DNA from: Nomia melanderi
Taxonomy: Eukaryota > Arthropoda > Insecta > Hymenoptera > Halictidae
Direction: 5' to 3'
Length of the DNA stretch: 64,000 bases
NCBI RefSeq assembly: GCF_051020985.1
Contig: NC_135008.1
Span: 5,704,001 to 5,768,000, forward strand
Shown here piece by piece: positions 13,501 to 27,287 of the stretch. The notes under the pieces were generated by a model. It was not told the DNA's origin. It saw only the letters and a list, made by a program, of their open reading frames with translations, and did no database searches. Position 1 is the first letter of the stretch. Each line of letters begins with the position of its first letter. The translations under genes and the position numbers were made by a program.

Positions 13501-16500
13501 CTCGGGCCGAGGAGATTTCTTGCCTCGTTATCCTGTATAGATCGCGGTGTGTTCCTGGCTCGGCGACGGCTTCGAAAAAAAAAAATACGGAACTTGGAGG
13601 GGAAGTTTCATTTTCGTCGGGGCTGTTTGAAATATTCAAGAATTCCGCAAACATTCGATTACTCCGTAGTGAATGGAGCCGGGCATCAAAAGTCCGCGGG
13701 GACACAATCCCCGCAGTGTCCATTGTTCCACTGCAGCGGGCTTGACACGGTTATCTGGAGGAATTATGTCATTAGCGTGGTGAAGTAGGCCATCTTTTTT
13801 AAAACGGTGGATCCTCGAAACGGGGCGAGCGTTGCGCGCTTGGAACATAAACTACGCACGAAAAATCCATTTAGCCGCGCCCCGGGAAAAAGTTATTCGC
13901 CGGGCGGGAAGAGTTCTAACAAACGTGACGCGCGGCCCGCTCGCGCGATGAAGGTGGCCCGTGGTATCTCTAAAATAATAATTCAGACGGACGAAACAGC
14001 AAGGAGCAGGAGGGAAGAAGAAGCGAAACGCAATCAACTGGAAAGGAACCTTGCATTCAGCCGCGTTCAGACGTTTCTTTCGCTTTCGTCGTGTTTGCCC
14101 GCTCGCAGATTGATTTCGAAAGATTTATAATCCCGCTCCAGCGCGAGCTGCGTTCATTGACATAACAACGATATAGGACAATCGGCGGTGTACGCGTCTC
14201 CGTGTTGCGCCGGTAAACGAAACTGGCTATTCGAGGAACTTGAATGGGGAGCTCCAAAGGATTCGTGCAACCCGGGACATTATTACTTGGAAAGCTTTGT
14301 TCGCGGAGCTAGTTGCGCCGGCCGGTTTGTTTGTTATTAGGAATGTCTTCGAGAAGTTTTCCACTTTGCCGCGGGATCGATGGCGCAGGTTTTCGCCGGG
14401 TCGTTCCTGCATGTTTATTCGCGACGAACTGTTTCTCGTGGGACGACACGACGACGCCAATAAGAATGTCGCGGACAAAGGGCGCGCAAGATGTTCAGTC
14501 TGGACGGGGTCGGCGGAGTTCAATTAATCGTACACTCGGCTTAATTTCTCCCGTTGTCGTTCCAATGAGCTCTATTCGAAACGATTGGGCGAAATTGTGC
14601 GTCAACAAGTGCCAGACTGTTGTTTCAGCTTGCCTTTTGCGCCGCGTGAAGCGCGGAGCTTCCGTTAAATGGGTTTGTTTCGTAAAGAAAATGACATAGA
14701 ATCGCTTTCGAGCACCGTATACATTCCGGTGTTCCCCTTATTTCACGGTTGAGCGAACCTTTCAGCTGAAAATTATTATCTTCGACTCGAGCGACATCTC
14801 GATCGGGAGGAAACAAATAAAAGACGGAAACAACGTGACCAGAAGTTGAATGCGACGATCCGTAGCGACATTCTTCCACGGACGGGGAACAACGTTGCGC
14901 CCGGTGTATTTTAAATCGTCGATTAACTGTGAACTTCTCTCGCGCGCTTTAATGATTATCACAGTATCCCTTGCTGCAATGGAAACATTAACGCGAGGTT
15001 GTAAAAGCATGGCGAATTTTTTGTGCGGTAGAAAGGAGGGGGCGGTAGTATAGAAAATCGTGTTTTTCTTTCTCCGTTTTGCCCGGTTCCTCGGTTAAAT
15101 ATACACCGGTGTAATTACTGAATTACTTTTGCATCGCGGATGCTAGCCTCCTTCGCAGGTAAGGCGGAAATAGGATATCTCGTGAAACGAGATTCTTTTG
15201 GAACAAAATTGTGTGCATAATGTATCATTTAAAGTAGAAAAAATGCGAGGATATGTACGCGTGGTGTAAAATAATTAACACGTTAATGTTACCGCAGCGC
15301 GTTTCGCCGGCTGGATGAAGGGAATTCCAAAAAGAGGAGAACGGAAGCGGGCGGTGCTCGCGAATTCAACGAAATAATTTGCTAACGGTTAGCTGCGGCT
15401 GTATCAAATTTATATATTCGGTTACGATCATTATACAACGTGGAATAATATAATGAGAAGCTCCTTAAATTTCGAGCTGGAAAAAATGAACGAACACTGA
15501 TACACGTTCCCAGTTGACCGTGCAAATTAGAAGACCCGCGAACGTTATGATATCCAGGCAGATGCGAGAAGTAGAACGGTGAACACTGTCTCTTCAGAGG
15601 ATGACAAGCAAACGCGCGTCGAAAGCCGTGAAAACGTGGAAGTATCTCATCAATCGATCGATCGGGGGGGGCTGATAGATTAATTTGTAGTAGCACGCAA
15701 TCTTCGCGTGGAAACTGGAGACCGTGGGCCGGGCAGGAAATAAAATTTCGAGGTATACTCCTACCTACCTTGTCGATCCTTGTTTATGCCCGTAATCCCA
15801 TCCGGGACAGGTACAAGTAAAAGCAATAACCAATCAATTAAGCGTGCCGAGCCTCTCCCTCCTCGGCGAAGGACTCGGCAACCAAGGAAATTCCCTCTCT
15901 TTAGGTATCCTCGGGAAATTGTCAGTCCGATTTTAGCTGGCGGTTCGACAACATGTGTACGACCGTGCGCGTGAAGGTTTCTGGTAGTTTCTCCCGTTAA
16001 CGCTGCTCCCGGTATTTCTGTGATGCTGGATTTTAAACATCGTTCGCATGTTTGCTCGACCGTCGATAGACATAAGTACTATAATAAATTTATTCGCGAG
16101 GATATTGATGTTTGGTGACGTTACGCAACAGTTGAAAATTGAATTTCAACATGGTTCTCGTTGGATTATCGATGAGTGATATCGATGGAACAGTCAGCGA
16201 CCCGGTTTCATCGGTGCATAAGAGAATCAAGATTCACGTATGAGGTATGCTATTTATTTCAATGGGACGAGTTACGGGAAGTGTAAGAAATTAGAAATTT
16301 CTCGAGAGGATTGCTGCACGCTCGCAGTCGAACCCTGAACGTATGAGGGTCTAGGTGCCATAAATTACGGCAAAAGCAACAAAGGCTTCCCTCGAGAGGC
16401 CCTTCGGCTTGGGGAGAGTGGTGGTTGACCCTAGACCGTCAATCCCCACGTGGCCGCTGCACAGGAATATCGTCTTTTAACAATGTACACGGAAAAACCT

Positions 16501-17587
16501 GGGAAATCCATAGTAACACTGTGACAACCTCCTATTAATACATAGTTTCACTGCAAATAGAAGAAAATAACAGTTAGGACGTTAAATGGACGTACAATCA
16601 TTCTGATTTGAACGTCTATTCGAGTGACGAAAATTAAGCACGTCAGTCAAATGAAAGTTGTCACCTATCCTCGTGAAAAAGACAGATTAGTCCACTGGCT
16701 TCCGGTTCCGTTCAAGAATCTGTCGTTTGACAAGCGTCGAAATAAATTATGCGTCGCGCCCGCGTCAAATGTTGACGGGGGTGAAATCCGGGGAGCCCGC
16801 TGGGCGACGGGCGTACGGGGAGAGGGCGGATCACGGTGAATCGGGGATATCGCGGCAATCGAATTCGATTTGCAAAGTATAGAAACCGGGTTGAGAGTGG
16901 CTCGATTGAAAATAGTTCGGTTTCAATCTCGCCCATCTCGGGACTTCTCGAGTGCTCCTGAATAAACACTGACTTTCCCGAGTCTGTGCACCTGAAATCA
17001 ATTCTACGGAACAAGCGAGGTGTTAAGGTGGCTCAAGGCGATAGAGGCGAGCCCGGCAGCGAGGCGGGAGCACGCTCACGGCCGTGGGAATAAGGAGATA
17101 TGGGGCAAAAATTTGAACAGGAGAGGAACTACTCCGTCGGACTCCGCTCGAAAACTGTCGACGACCCTTGACTTCCTCTCTGTCTGCCTGAATAAAAAGC
17201 CACCGAAGGCAAACGAGACGGAAACTTACTGTTCCGTTCGCTCGCGCGAATCGGATTCCGGCTTCGCTCCCCGGAATCCTGGGAAATCTTGTCACGCACA
17301 CGCTCGATAATGCCGCCATCGAACATACGAGTCACCGGTGCATGAACTCTCGCCTGTGCACCGTGGATTCGTGAATTCCGTTATAGATTCGCGTAATGGC
17401 CGGACCGCGTTTCAACCGCGTGATTCATAGATACTCTAAATTCGAAATTTTGACGAGCGAACTTGACAGCTGATTGGCGGAACCCGGGGACCAATTACCG
17501 TTTTATACAATTTTCATTATTCAATGAAACCGACTAAAACGATCCCCTGGTCCCCTACAAATTTCACAAGTTTCGTGTATTAATAAT
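10563..17587. other. Gene-free spacer (left arm, part 2)
   Basis: No supported gene. The stretch includes an alternating CG run near 13,180-13,196, a perfect hairpin at 13,696-13,714, a possible inverted-repeat-bounded segment at about 12.32-12.84 kb, and a GGTCTAGG / CCTAGACC pair near 16.35-16.44 kb that is too weak to call an RNA. Confidence 0.55.
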
Positions 17588-17783
17588 CTTTTGCAGTCGA
17601 GAGCTGTGATATAGCGAAATTATAGTTTTGTATATAATATTCAGCTTCCATCAGTATGTGACATATTCAAATGATAGCTTTGTTTCGTAATTTGTGTCCT
17701 CTCGTTAGTTAGTTTCACGAAATATCCGTATCTAGTCGGAAAATGAGGAATAATTCTAGTGAAGAACTTTCGATTACAAGGGG
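17588..17783. mobile_element. Degenerate copy of the same MITE family
   Basis: The left end CTTTTGCAGTCGAGAG matches the element at 57242 with two differences. Inside, both share AGCTTTGTT, TTAGTTTCAC and AAATATC in the same order. The right end, with GAA-AACTT-CGA-T-CAA-GG spacing, ends GGGG followed by TTGA, a decayed TTAA. It is shorter than its relative and is embedded in GC-rich spacer. Confidence 0.6.
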
Positions 17784-19868
17784 TTGACAATTTCGAATCG
17801 AAATGACGTAACAACAGGCCAGGAAATATGACTCGCGGCCGAAAAAAGCTCTAGAAAATCGTTGGATAAACGATTCGATTTATTTCTATTTTACACTATT
17901 TCCCAGAGCGTACGCCTATGGTTTTGCGCAGCTCGCAGCGGCAGGAACCATTTCCCGTAATGGCCGTCGCGGCGGAACTAACTTCACTCGATAAACCTTT
18001 GCGATTTCAATTTCGCCGGTCTTTTGTGACGGCGGTGGCGAGCCATCGAAGTATCGAACGGAAGCTTGCGTTCTGGAAATTATCGAATAAAGGCGGTCAT
18101 CGACTGGCGACGCTGACGTCGCGCACAACGACCGAACTTCCGTTTCGTTTGCGGCGGGGTATCGAAACAAAAGGATAGTCGCCGGCGCGGTTGTAACCTG
18201 GTCTGTTTGCGGCCGCCACGTTAATTTAATAACAACGGAAAAAAAGGAGGCGACTGAACGGATGAATGGTACGGCGTCGTGGAAAAGCCAGTCGTCGAAA
18301 CGGAAAACGAGTTCCGGGTCGTTATTGTTCGTTGCCCAGACGTGATTCGTCCTGCGCCGCTATTAATACGCGTTCCGTTCCAACTACCGCAAATATTTAC
18401 CCGCGTGAAACAAGACGAGCCGCGTGCACGTCGGTCGACCCCTTCGCGCAACGGAAAAACCGCCGGCATCGCCAATACGAGATCGATAGGGGGAGCGGTT
18501 ATTTATAACACGCTCGTTAATCCTTAAACAGCGAGCCCCGGCATCTCGATAATGCGTATAATTCGGTTAACGGTAAATCGTTGCCAAGATTCGTCGTGTA
18601 ACCGCGCAAGATGAACGGTGTACATTGTACGTAGTTTGCCAGCGAAACGACTACGGGTGCATCCGTAAGCCCATTTGTATCCGTGGGGGTTGGGAGATGC
18701 ATAGTGTTCCGCGCTGAAGATCGCGCGGCGCTCTCGTTTACGTATTATAGTCTGTTCCGACTAAACAAGAGCCACATCGACAGCCGTAGCGATAGCCTGC
18801 CCGTGAACGTTTCCACCGCACCGGTACTCGAAACGGCAGCAGATTATACGCGGGACGTGGACGTATTCGCGCGACGCGGCTCAAAGAACCGGAAGAGCGC
18901 ATTTCTGCTCCCGCTTCTTTGCCGGCTGGCTGGAAATTCCATCAATTACCGTCCGTATCAACGCAAAGACAATGGGGTGTCTTGAAATTATCGTAGCCCG
19001 CGATACGGTGAACACGAGGGATTTTCATTGCGAGCTTTCGCCGCGGGCGGAAAACACGCGGCTATGAAAGAGTCACTTTCACGTAAAAGCTCGTAATCTT
19101 TATTCGCTTTGATTCATTTAGAGCACGTGATGCTCCGCCATAACGCGGGACGCGCTGATTGCGGTCTCGTTGGAGTCAGAACTCCTTTCGTGTCCGCTGG
19201 TTATTCTCGTTACTCTCCTCGATGCTCTTGGAGCATTAATTCCAACATTTCTATGATGCTTCAGCATACTCGCTCGCGATCAATTTGCTATTGTAACGTC
19301 GAGCATCGCGATGTATTAGCATTTCGTACGAGGAATCCTCTCCTCGTCGAAAGAGACGTCGCAGACTGTTGAATGTAAACTTACAAGTTACGGAACACTT
19401 TGGCTATTTCAATTACAATGAAATATTTCCGGCTTTAATTACCTATCACGTTCGTCGCCGGCGACTGTACCAAACTTATCCGTCTGTGTCTACGCGGCTG
19501 AAGGGTTAAGGAAACAATAGGCTTTCGAACCCGCTGACATTGCTTTCATTACCGCGCTCCGCAGAAAACCCATGGAGCAAACAATTGCAAGGAATTCCCA
19601 CAAAGGGTGTATCCAGCGGATGCTCGAATAGAAACGCCACGGTTCTGCTGGGCGAATAACTAAACAGCAAAAGAAGCTTCTTTCGTTCCCGGTACCTGAT
19701 GGTTATGGGCCTCATGAAACACCCGCGGCGCATAAGTACGCTCTCCTCCTGCTTATTACACGTATAAAGTATCCGATTTAACGCGCCGCTTTATCTTCCT
19801 TTCATTTCTTCTTTTCCGTGTTCCCGGTGTCGTTGCCGGTACCCACTCCGTGCGATCTGGCTGGCGCC

Positions 19869-19919
19869 GACCCGGCTCGACCCGGCCCGGCGCGGCGCGG
19901 CCCGACCCGACCCGACCCG
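19869..19919. repeat. Imperfect (GACCC)n GC-rich array
   Basis: Tandem CGACC/GACCC pentamers are interrupted by GGCGC units. The reverse strand gives an artificial Gly-Arg-rich reading frame. Confidence 0.85.
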
Positions 19920-22900
19920 TCGCTCGAAAACCGCTACCGGCGGTTCGCTTCTCTGCCACGTTTCGTTCCTCCCGCGATATTTCTTTTGTCTCCCCCGACT
20001 CCTTCCACCGCCCACTCCTGACCTCTTTCACCCCCGTTCGTCTAAGAAATAATTTAATTCGTATTATGCCGGTTACGAAGGAAGGAAGGAAGACGGCGGC
20101 GGGAGTCGGGCGGCGCGGCGGGCGTTTGCCGTCCAACACGTAGATGTTTCGCATTTCAAATCGGGAGAAGAAAGAGGAATTTGCCCGGTGGCTCCTTTCG
20201 CGCGGCCAAGAAAGAAACGGCCTCTCCGAGGAGGAAAAAGGCGAGCACTCCCGCGCAAAGACGGGCCTTAATAGCCGCCATAATTGAGGGTAGGGCGGTC
20301 TTCCCTGTGACGAAATAAGTGGAAAATGTTGAATGTATTTTTCAGTCGCCGGCTCTCCTTTCTCCCCGTCCGAGCTGCTTTGTCGAGCCGAATCAGATCC
20401 CAGCTGTAATCGCATTTATTAGAATGGATATTTAGGTATGCCTATACTCGAATAAACTTAATTAGACCGGCGGGAAAGGAACTGACCGGCACGTTTTTGT
20501 TGGGAAATCCGTCGGTCGCGCGTCACGCGGCGAATGCGAAAGGAAAAAACGGGGCCAATTAATTAGCGGGCAAATTATTTTTCGATAGTCGCCGCTTCTC
20601 GAATGATCAATTACCTGGAAAATCGACTGGGCCTAAGTGACGCGCCGCGAAATTAGTCGAAACTACGTGTGGCCGATCGTGAACCGATTGCTACCCGTGA
20701 TCGATGATTAGTAAATCCGCGATGCGAATGCACGAAAGAATTTCGCGGACGGCTCGTTCGATCGTCTCTGTAAATGAATTTATACGGAAGAACGGAGAAT
20801 TCAGCGAAAAATAAATTCTACGGGTGGAATGGCAGTCGGAGGGTTGGCTAGGCGGGTCCGCGTTAAACGGGTGCCGTTGGAAAATTCAACGAACCGTTCC
20901 GCAAAAGTTGATGGAGCTCAAACAATTATTAATGAACTCCGTCGAAGTTGCCTCACTCGGCCGCGATTCAGAATCGATAGTGCTTACGTACTGTATTATA
21001 CACAGCGCATGCATAATGAGCCGGCTGTACTTAGCGTAGACAGTGTAGAGATTACACTCTACTTTCCGGTTTAATCATGTACGCGCTCGCACGATCAAAC
21101 ATCCCCGGCGAGAGCGTTGGCTGCGCTGTGAAGTCTGATCGATTCATCTTTCATTGAAACACACTTATTAGTCGCTTTGTGAAATCGCGCGCGCCCGATC
21201 ATCCGGGCGATGCCTTCCGAACGGACACCGTGTTTTTCGATTAGCCAGCGGATCGCCGATTGGCAGGACCCCCGCCGGTACACTGATATTGTCTTGGTCT
21301 CCCGTTCAGGAGATTTAAGGGTTTCTCTAACAGCCGCGCGTCGCTGGAATCCAGTGAGTCCGCGAACGGCGTAACTTTTCCACACCCCCAGCGCCGACGA
21401 TCGAATTAAGGACGGCGTGTGAAAGATTTATTGAAAATGACGAGCAGTTTTCCCAACAGATTAGATTACAGTCGAGAAAATGGGCCAAAGCGTATTTACG
21501 TCAGCGTGCCACGTCGGTGGACCGCCGCTGGGAAACGACCGAACTTTTATCGCGTGAAGAATTGCCCATAAAAGATGCAGGATCCACACTCACGATCCTC
21601 TTCCTCGACTGTTTTCTCGTTTAGGAAGTTCCTGCGTCCGATGTGAATTGGATGGCTGCCTGAATTAAATGAAACGGATGCCAGCGTCGTGCCCTTTATC
21701 CCGTCTCACCCGTTGGCCGCGCAAACTGGAACCATATGACGAGACGGTTTCCATTGCGACATCTGTTTACCAGATTTGAATACTCCCGTTGGAATGTGAA
21801 CGCCCCGACGGTGACAACATTCGTGAAAGTCGCTTAGCCGCTCGGAAGGGAAACAAATAATTCATCTTCTCGTACAAGATGATTCGAGGATTAACAGGTC
21901 GATGACACATAAGTTAGCCGGTAACATCTGTCAGTGTCGACCTGTTCTAAACAGGATTAAGAGTGGAAAAAAGTGTACGATCCACTTTCCCAGATTATCT
22001 GAATTATTTATGCCTGTTCTTTTCAATGTAAGCGCGCATTCTTATCTCGTCGGCGTAATTAACATCTGGCCAGAGGAGTCGCTTGATTTTATCTTTGTGG
22101 GGCGAACAAAGGACAGCGGCGGCGGTGGCCATAACGAGGCAGAAATAATACCGGTGTCCTACGGGCAGGGCGTGTAAAGCGCGTGCAACCGTACGTCTTC
22201 GGAATAATTAAACACCTGGCTAGGTGCGCGAGCCTTTAGGTTGGAACGCGGCTAGATTACCCTCGTAAAATCTGTCTTCTCCGGTGTGTCGGTTTGCTTA
22301 ATAAATGAATGCCTCGCGTTCGCTGAAAACAGTCCGTCATTCGGCGCAGCCAGTGGAACCAGCCGAGGAAGGGCCTAGGGAATTTAGTGCGACGAGAATC
22401 CTCGGAAGGCACGCCATGCCTTTGTGACCCTGCGTTCAATCAGACTCCATCAATAAACCCTGAAACGTATTCGCCATAGCGTGTTCAACTAATATACCCG
22501 TGAAATTCGGAGTACTTTGCAAGTTGGCGCAATATCCTCGACTATTCGTTCACGGGGTTCAATCGGAATAACTAGCAGTTAACTGGGTATTCCAACGTTC
22601 GGTTGTAAATGGATGAAATCGAGCGTTCAACGAAGGTCCTGCGATTCTAATACGTTCGCTCGCCGATTCGTCAAAGTGAAATTAACGATCGATCTAAGAA
22701 GAATTTCGGGGAAGTTGTTTTCAAGTGAGAAAGTTGAAATAAAGTAACTTTAATCGAATGTCCCTTGAGCTCAACTATAAGTGTATCAAACGATCAGATT
22801 TCTCGATGATCGAGCGGCCCACGAAGAATCACGAATAGACAAGCCCCTTCGCTGGCCAATAAGGCTTCGCTTTTCTTATCGTCCGCCCCACGCCGCGGCG

Positions 22901-25900
22901 TTAACCGATCGAACTTCGTCCGAAGTTTCGTCGCGACGTCGCGGTTTCGTTTTAGTTTCAAAGACGAACAGCTGCTCGTTTTTCCGCACGTTCCTTAGGC
23001 GTACGCTTCGTCTTGCACAGCGAGACCGGCGCTGTTATACAATCCGAGCAAGAAAAACTTGCGACGACCACGAAACTTGGCCGCAGCCGTGGTTTCGATC
23101 GAGCAGCTTTGCGATCTATTGGTTCCGATCGTGCCAGGTGGTTTCATTGTAATCGTTCCGGAATCGAAGGGGTTCCGGTGTTAGTCACTGGCCGGTTTTT
23201 CCCGCGAATATTCAGCGCGCGAAGTTAAATTGAAACCGTCCGGGCCGGAAAGCCGCTTACGGGACACATAACTCGCGAATAGAACCCCGGCCGGACCCCC
23301 TTTGTTCCTCTTAATAGAAAGTTTTTTGTTTCGTTGTTTGCCGAGCCGCGTAACATAGGAAAAAAACTGGATATCGCCCGTTTTCCGGTCCCTTCGGCCT
23401 CATAACCGACATGGAGGGAAAAGCTTCTCTTTGTCCCCGACGCATTTTTTTACGGGGCAGTTTGCGCGAACGAAATGGAATCCGCGAAACGCTTTCGCCC
23501 GCGTTCAATTATTTACGCGATGCCGAGCCGAAAGTAACCGATGAACCGTGCATTCTGTTGTCAATTCTCTCGTTCGCCGATCAATACCGCCCGGCCAGAC
23601 TGATCTATTCAATCGCCTTTTGGTTTCTGTTGCAGAACATTCCCTCGGCAAAGTGACGCTCAAGGCGGTCACCGATTTTTCGCTCCTGTCTAAGTTAAGG
23701 GTAAGTCTGAACAAAACGGTTCACCGAATTTTCCGACCTGAAGTTTACCACGCGAGAAGCTAAATAAAAGCTGCGCGATAGATTGGAAACCTGGCGGAAC
23801 ATCCGAAAGGATATCGAGTGTTCTTTTTACAAAATTCGGCGATATTACAATTACATGAAACGTTTCTGCGTGTTCCCCCGCCGCTGGCTGAGAATCAAAA
23901 GTTTCTATTTGTTTAGAGAAGTTTGCTCCTCCTTTGACTCAACCGCTTTCTTACCCCGAGACGATTAAGTCGATAAATTTCGAAGTTTCTCTACGGGTTC
24001 GAGGTGCACGGTATTTGTATTTTGTTCTACTTCGCCGCGTTTCTCTTGTGCTTCTCGCCTGGTGTTCGACGGAAGAAGTTGTTTCTCTAAACAGGACATC
24101 CAATCTGCCACGTTTCCCGTATAAAACTCGCAAAATTACTGTTTTACCCCGACCATTTTCATGGAACATCTCGAACGCTGGCGTACATTGATCCGTTCAG
24201 ATGCGAACGGAAAATTTTACAGTAAAGTTCCTGCCCACAGAATTGAAAACGATTTGAATATAAAAGGGATTCCTGAAAAGTTAATCATCTGACAAAAGAC
24301 TCGAACAATGAATTCTATTGAATCATGCGAGCGAATAAAATCCAACGTAGAAATAATGTTGATACATTGCGTACGAGTCAGGAAATATCTCGTATATAAT
24401 AAACCGAGCTTTATGACCGGGATACGAGGTATCTCTTTTGTTTTCTCATATGCAGGTATCGACGATCTGATTTTATTTATATAATAAATAATAATTAACT
24501 GTGAAAAATCCTATATAACAAGTAGACGTGTAAGAAACGTGCAGTAATATTTAAAAATATTTCAGAAATCTGAATCGAAAAAGTGGATATAAAAATTGTA
24601 CCATCTCTGGAACGCTAAAAAATGTGCAGGCCTTGCAAACGCGTTGAGGGAGCAGAGTGCCAAACTGAAACAGCAGTGCAAGAGAAAGGCGTCCACTCGC
24701 GACAAACGTTGACGCCTCGATTTCGCCCGACTTTTATGATTGGTCGAGAGTCGCGTAAACGAAGATCGCAAATGATACATGATACGACAAAGTGAGATAC
24801 AACGACAGAAAACGACAGAACATGGACGTCAAACTTCTTATTTCTATCTCGCTTTGTTATATTCCGTGTCGTTTGCGATTTTCGTTCACGCGATTCGACC
24901 AAACGTCGGACGGTACATGGCGTGCAACGAAATATCGAGTGATCGTCCGTTATCCGCGCGACGGATATTATCGCGAAACGTTTTTGGGAAAACGCGCGAT
25001 TCATCGGTCGCGCCCGAAAGTCGCCGGGGAGATATTACGGCGAAAGTGGAGAGAAGAAGGCTCCGTTTCGATTTACCCTCGTCACAGAAACGACCGGGTA
25101 GCGCCGGGAAAAAGTAATCCGAGAAATAATTCGGTCCGAAGCGGCGGCGGCGTTTCGATCAGCGAGCGCGCTCCCCGATACACGCGGCTTGATTTCTGAA
25201 TATTTCCGGGAATCAGAAGTTTCTTATTTGCGCGCGACGCTCTTGATAGACCGGCACGCCCTAACCGTGACGTTGAAAGATCAAAGGATCGCGCGAAGAG
25301 AAAAAGGCGCTCCTCCCACCCCCGCTGTTCCGCCATCCGACGGCGCTCTCCGTGTCACGGCTCTTTGAAAAATAAATTTTGCTTCTAGCCACTCATTATG
25401 GAAAAAAAGAAAATGTTCCTTCGAGACGCGGTTGGAAGTTTTCACGTTGCGCACGGTTAGAGGAGAATAATTAAGCCGGGGAAAATAAATTGCGACGGAT
25501 ATACACGTGACCGCCGGATATAGCCTCGCGCAAGAATTGCACAACGAATCTATGAAAGTAGAAATGATCATTGTTTCGTTAACCACCTTCAATATTCTTG
25601 AATATCGATGTTTCTATATTTGAGAATGAAGATTACTTAACCTAGAAGCGCAATCGTCTGGAAAGGTGTCGGTGTCCGTGCGTGTGGACCCCGGACTGGA
25701 AGTGTCTCCATTTCAGACGGATTTTACGTCCTACCGTTTCGTACAGGCTATTAATACTTCTCATAGTTATTCAATCGCGCGATAGAGACTTTATGCCAGG
25801 GATATTTTACGGAGATATAAAAATTTAGGAGGACTAATGCCCGAAGGATGAAACAAGGCGTTACAAATACCCCGGGTTCCTCGAGGAATCGAATTCCCAT

Positions 25901-27261
25901 TGGTGACCGAGCCGAACGACGCGATCTTTCCATTTAATTTCATCCACGGTTCAATATCGGCGGAGGTTACGCTGTCAGGGGTGAAAAATTCGCAGAAGAA
26001 AAGCTAACGGCGTAATGAAAACGGCAGCGAGAATGCCGGGGATTAATCTGGTACAGCCGAGTCGCGAATTCCTTTAACGAGCTTTCGATCGGACCGCTTC
26101 CGGGACGTACTTGGAATTTTTCCCCGCGCGCGGTAGCTGCCCGCGGATGATTTACACGTCCGTCCCGCTTATTTGAAAAGTTCATGCAATTTCGCGGCAG
26201 CGACACATGGTCTGTAAATATTCAGAGAGCTCGAAACTTCGGGAGGCAAGGTAAATCCCCGGTTCGTCCGGCGAAGTCTGAGGAAACTTACGCTATTGGA
26301 TGCGTTCCGATATCAGACAGGAGCTGCACGCTCCGTGACCGGTGGTTTTCATCTGCGATCGGTTCCCTTCGTATCTTCTTTGTTAATAAAAAATGAAGCA
26401 GCGACCTTGGGCTCCGCGGAAGCTCGACGAAAATCGGGGGAGATTCGCTTGATTGAAGATACACGATCGGACGGGAATTACATTTCACGGGGGAAAAGAA
26501 CATTGGCGCCCGGCTAACGTGTAACGATTTCCAATAGAATCTTAATGAGATAGGAAGTAACGGGGGTGTTCTATTACGTCGCGCGACCTGACAGCGGATA
26601 CTTGTTATCTCGCGACGTTGTTCGCCGCTTGATCCCTCTCCCATTTGCATTCATAATCGTCGCGGAAAGAATGCACAAAGCTCGCTAATCATCCGACGAA
26701 CTTGGCCTGCCATGGAAACCAGACATTAAGCAGAGAAGATTTCGCGGTGAGATTAAAAGGACTTCCTCGTTTGTTGCTTTCATTTCATCGTTCCTGGGTT
26801 ATCGTTTAGCTTCCAGCCGAAGTTCCAAGGGGCGAAGGGTTGTATCGTTGATAATTATACGCTGGAAAAAGTTCTCTTCGTCTTTTCCGGCTACGTGGCC
26901 GACCGTCGACCCGTTTCGGAGCGGTACGCTCGCCATCTTCCGTAATGCGAGAGGATTTAAATCCTGTGTATTCGCGGATAAACGACCTCGCAAGCCAAAG
27001 CTTACGCCGGCTTTCTCATTATCTGCCCCGTTATCGCAACACGCTCATTATCGTTTCTTCATAATTCCGCTGGTAAACACTTTTACACGGGGATGTTCTC
27101 TCTTTTACATTAATGGGGACTCGACGAGCGAATATTTTCCTATCGTAAGATCGGCGAATGTGAAGAGAGTAACCGCGCGAGATTGTACACGATGAAAATT
27201 TTCGAATCAGTTTTCACTGCAGACAATGCAAAATGACTATTTTCGCCCAGATGTTTCGACA

Positions 27262-27287
27262 AATATTTAAGTATTTAAGTATTTAAG
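27262..27287. repeat. (TATTTAAG)3 minisatellite
   Basis: Three tandem copies of an 8-base unit. Confidence 0.9.

Noticed and set aside
16310..16460. Possible structured RNA or tRNA-derived element
   Set aside because: A GGTTCGA-like word on the minus strand and one 8-bp inverted pair (16348-16355 / 16430-16437) were seen, but there is no matching A box, cloverleaf or extended stem.
19756..20415. 219-codon minus-strand open frame
   Set aside because: It runs over a GACCC array and CpG-rich DNA, is Arg/Gly/Ser biased, has overlapping frames on both strands and no domain.
24792..25199. 135-codon plus-strand frame
   Set aside because: Arg/Ser-rich, overlapped by another frame and by frames on the minus strand, with no family likeness.
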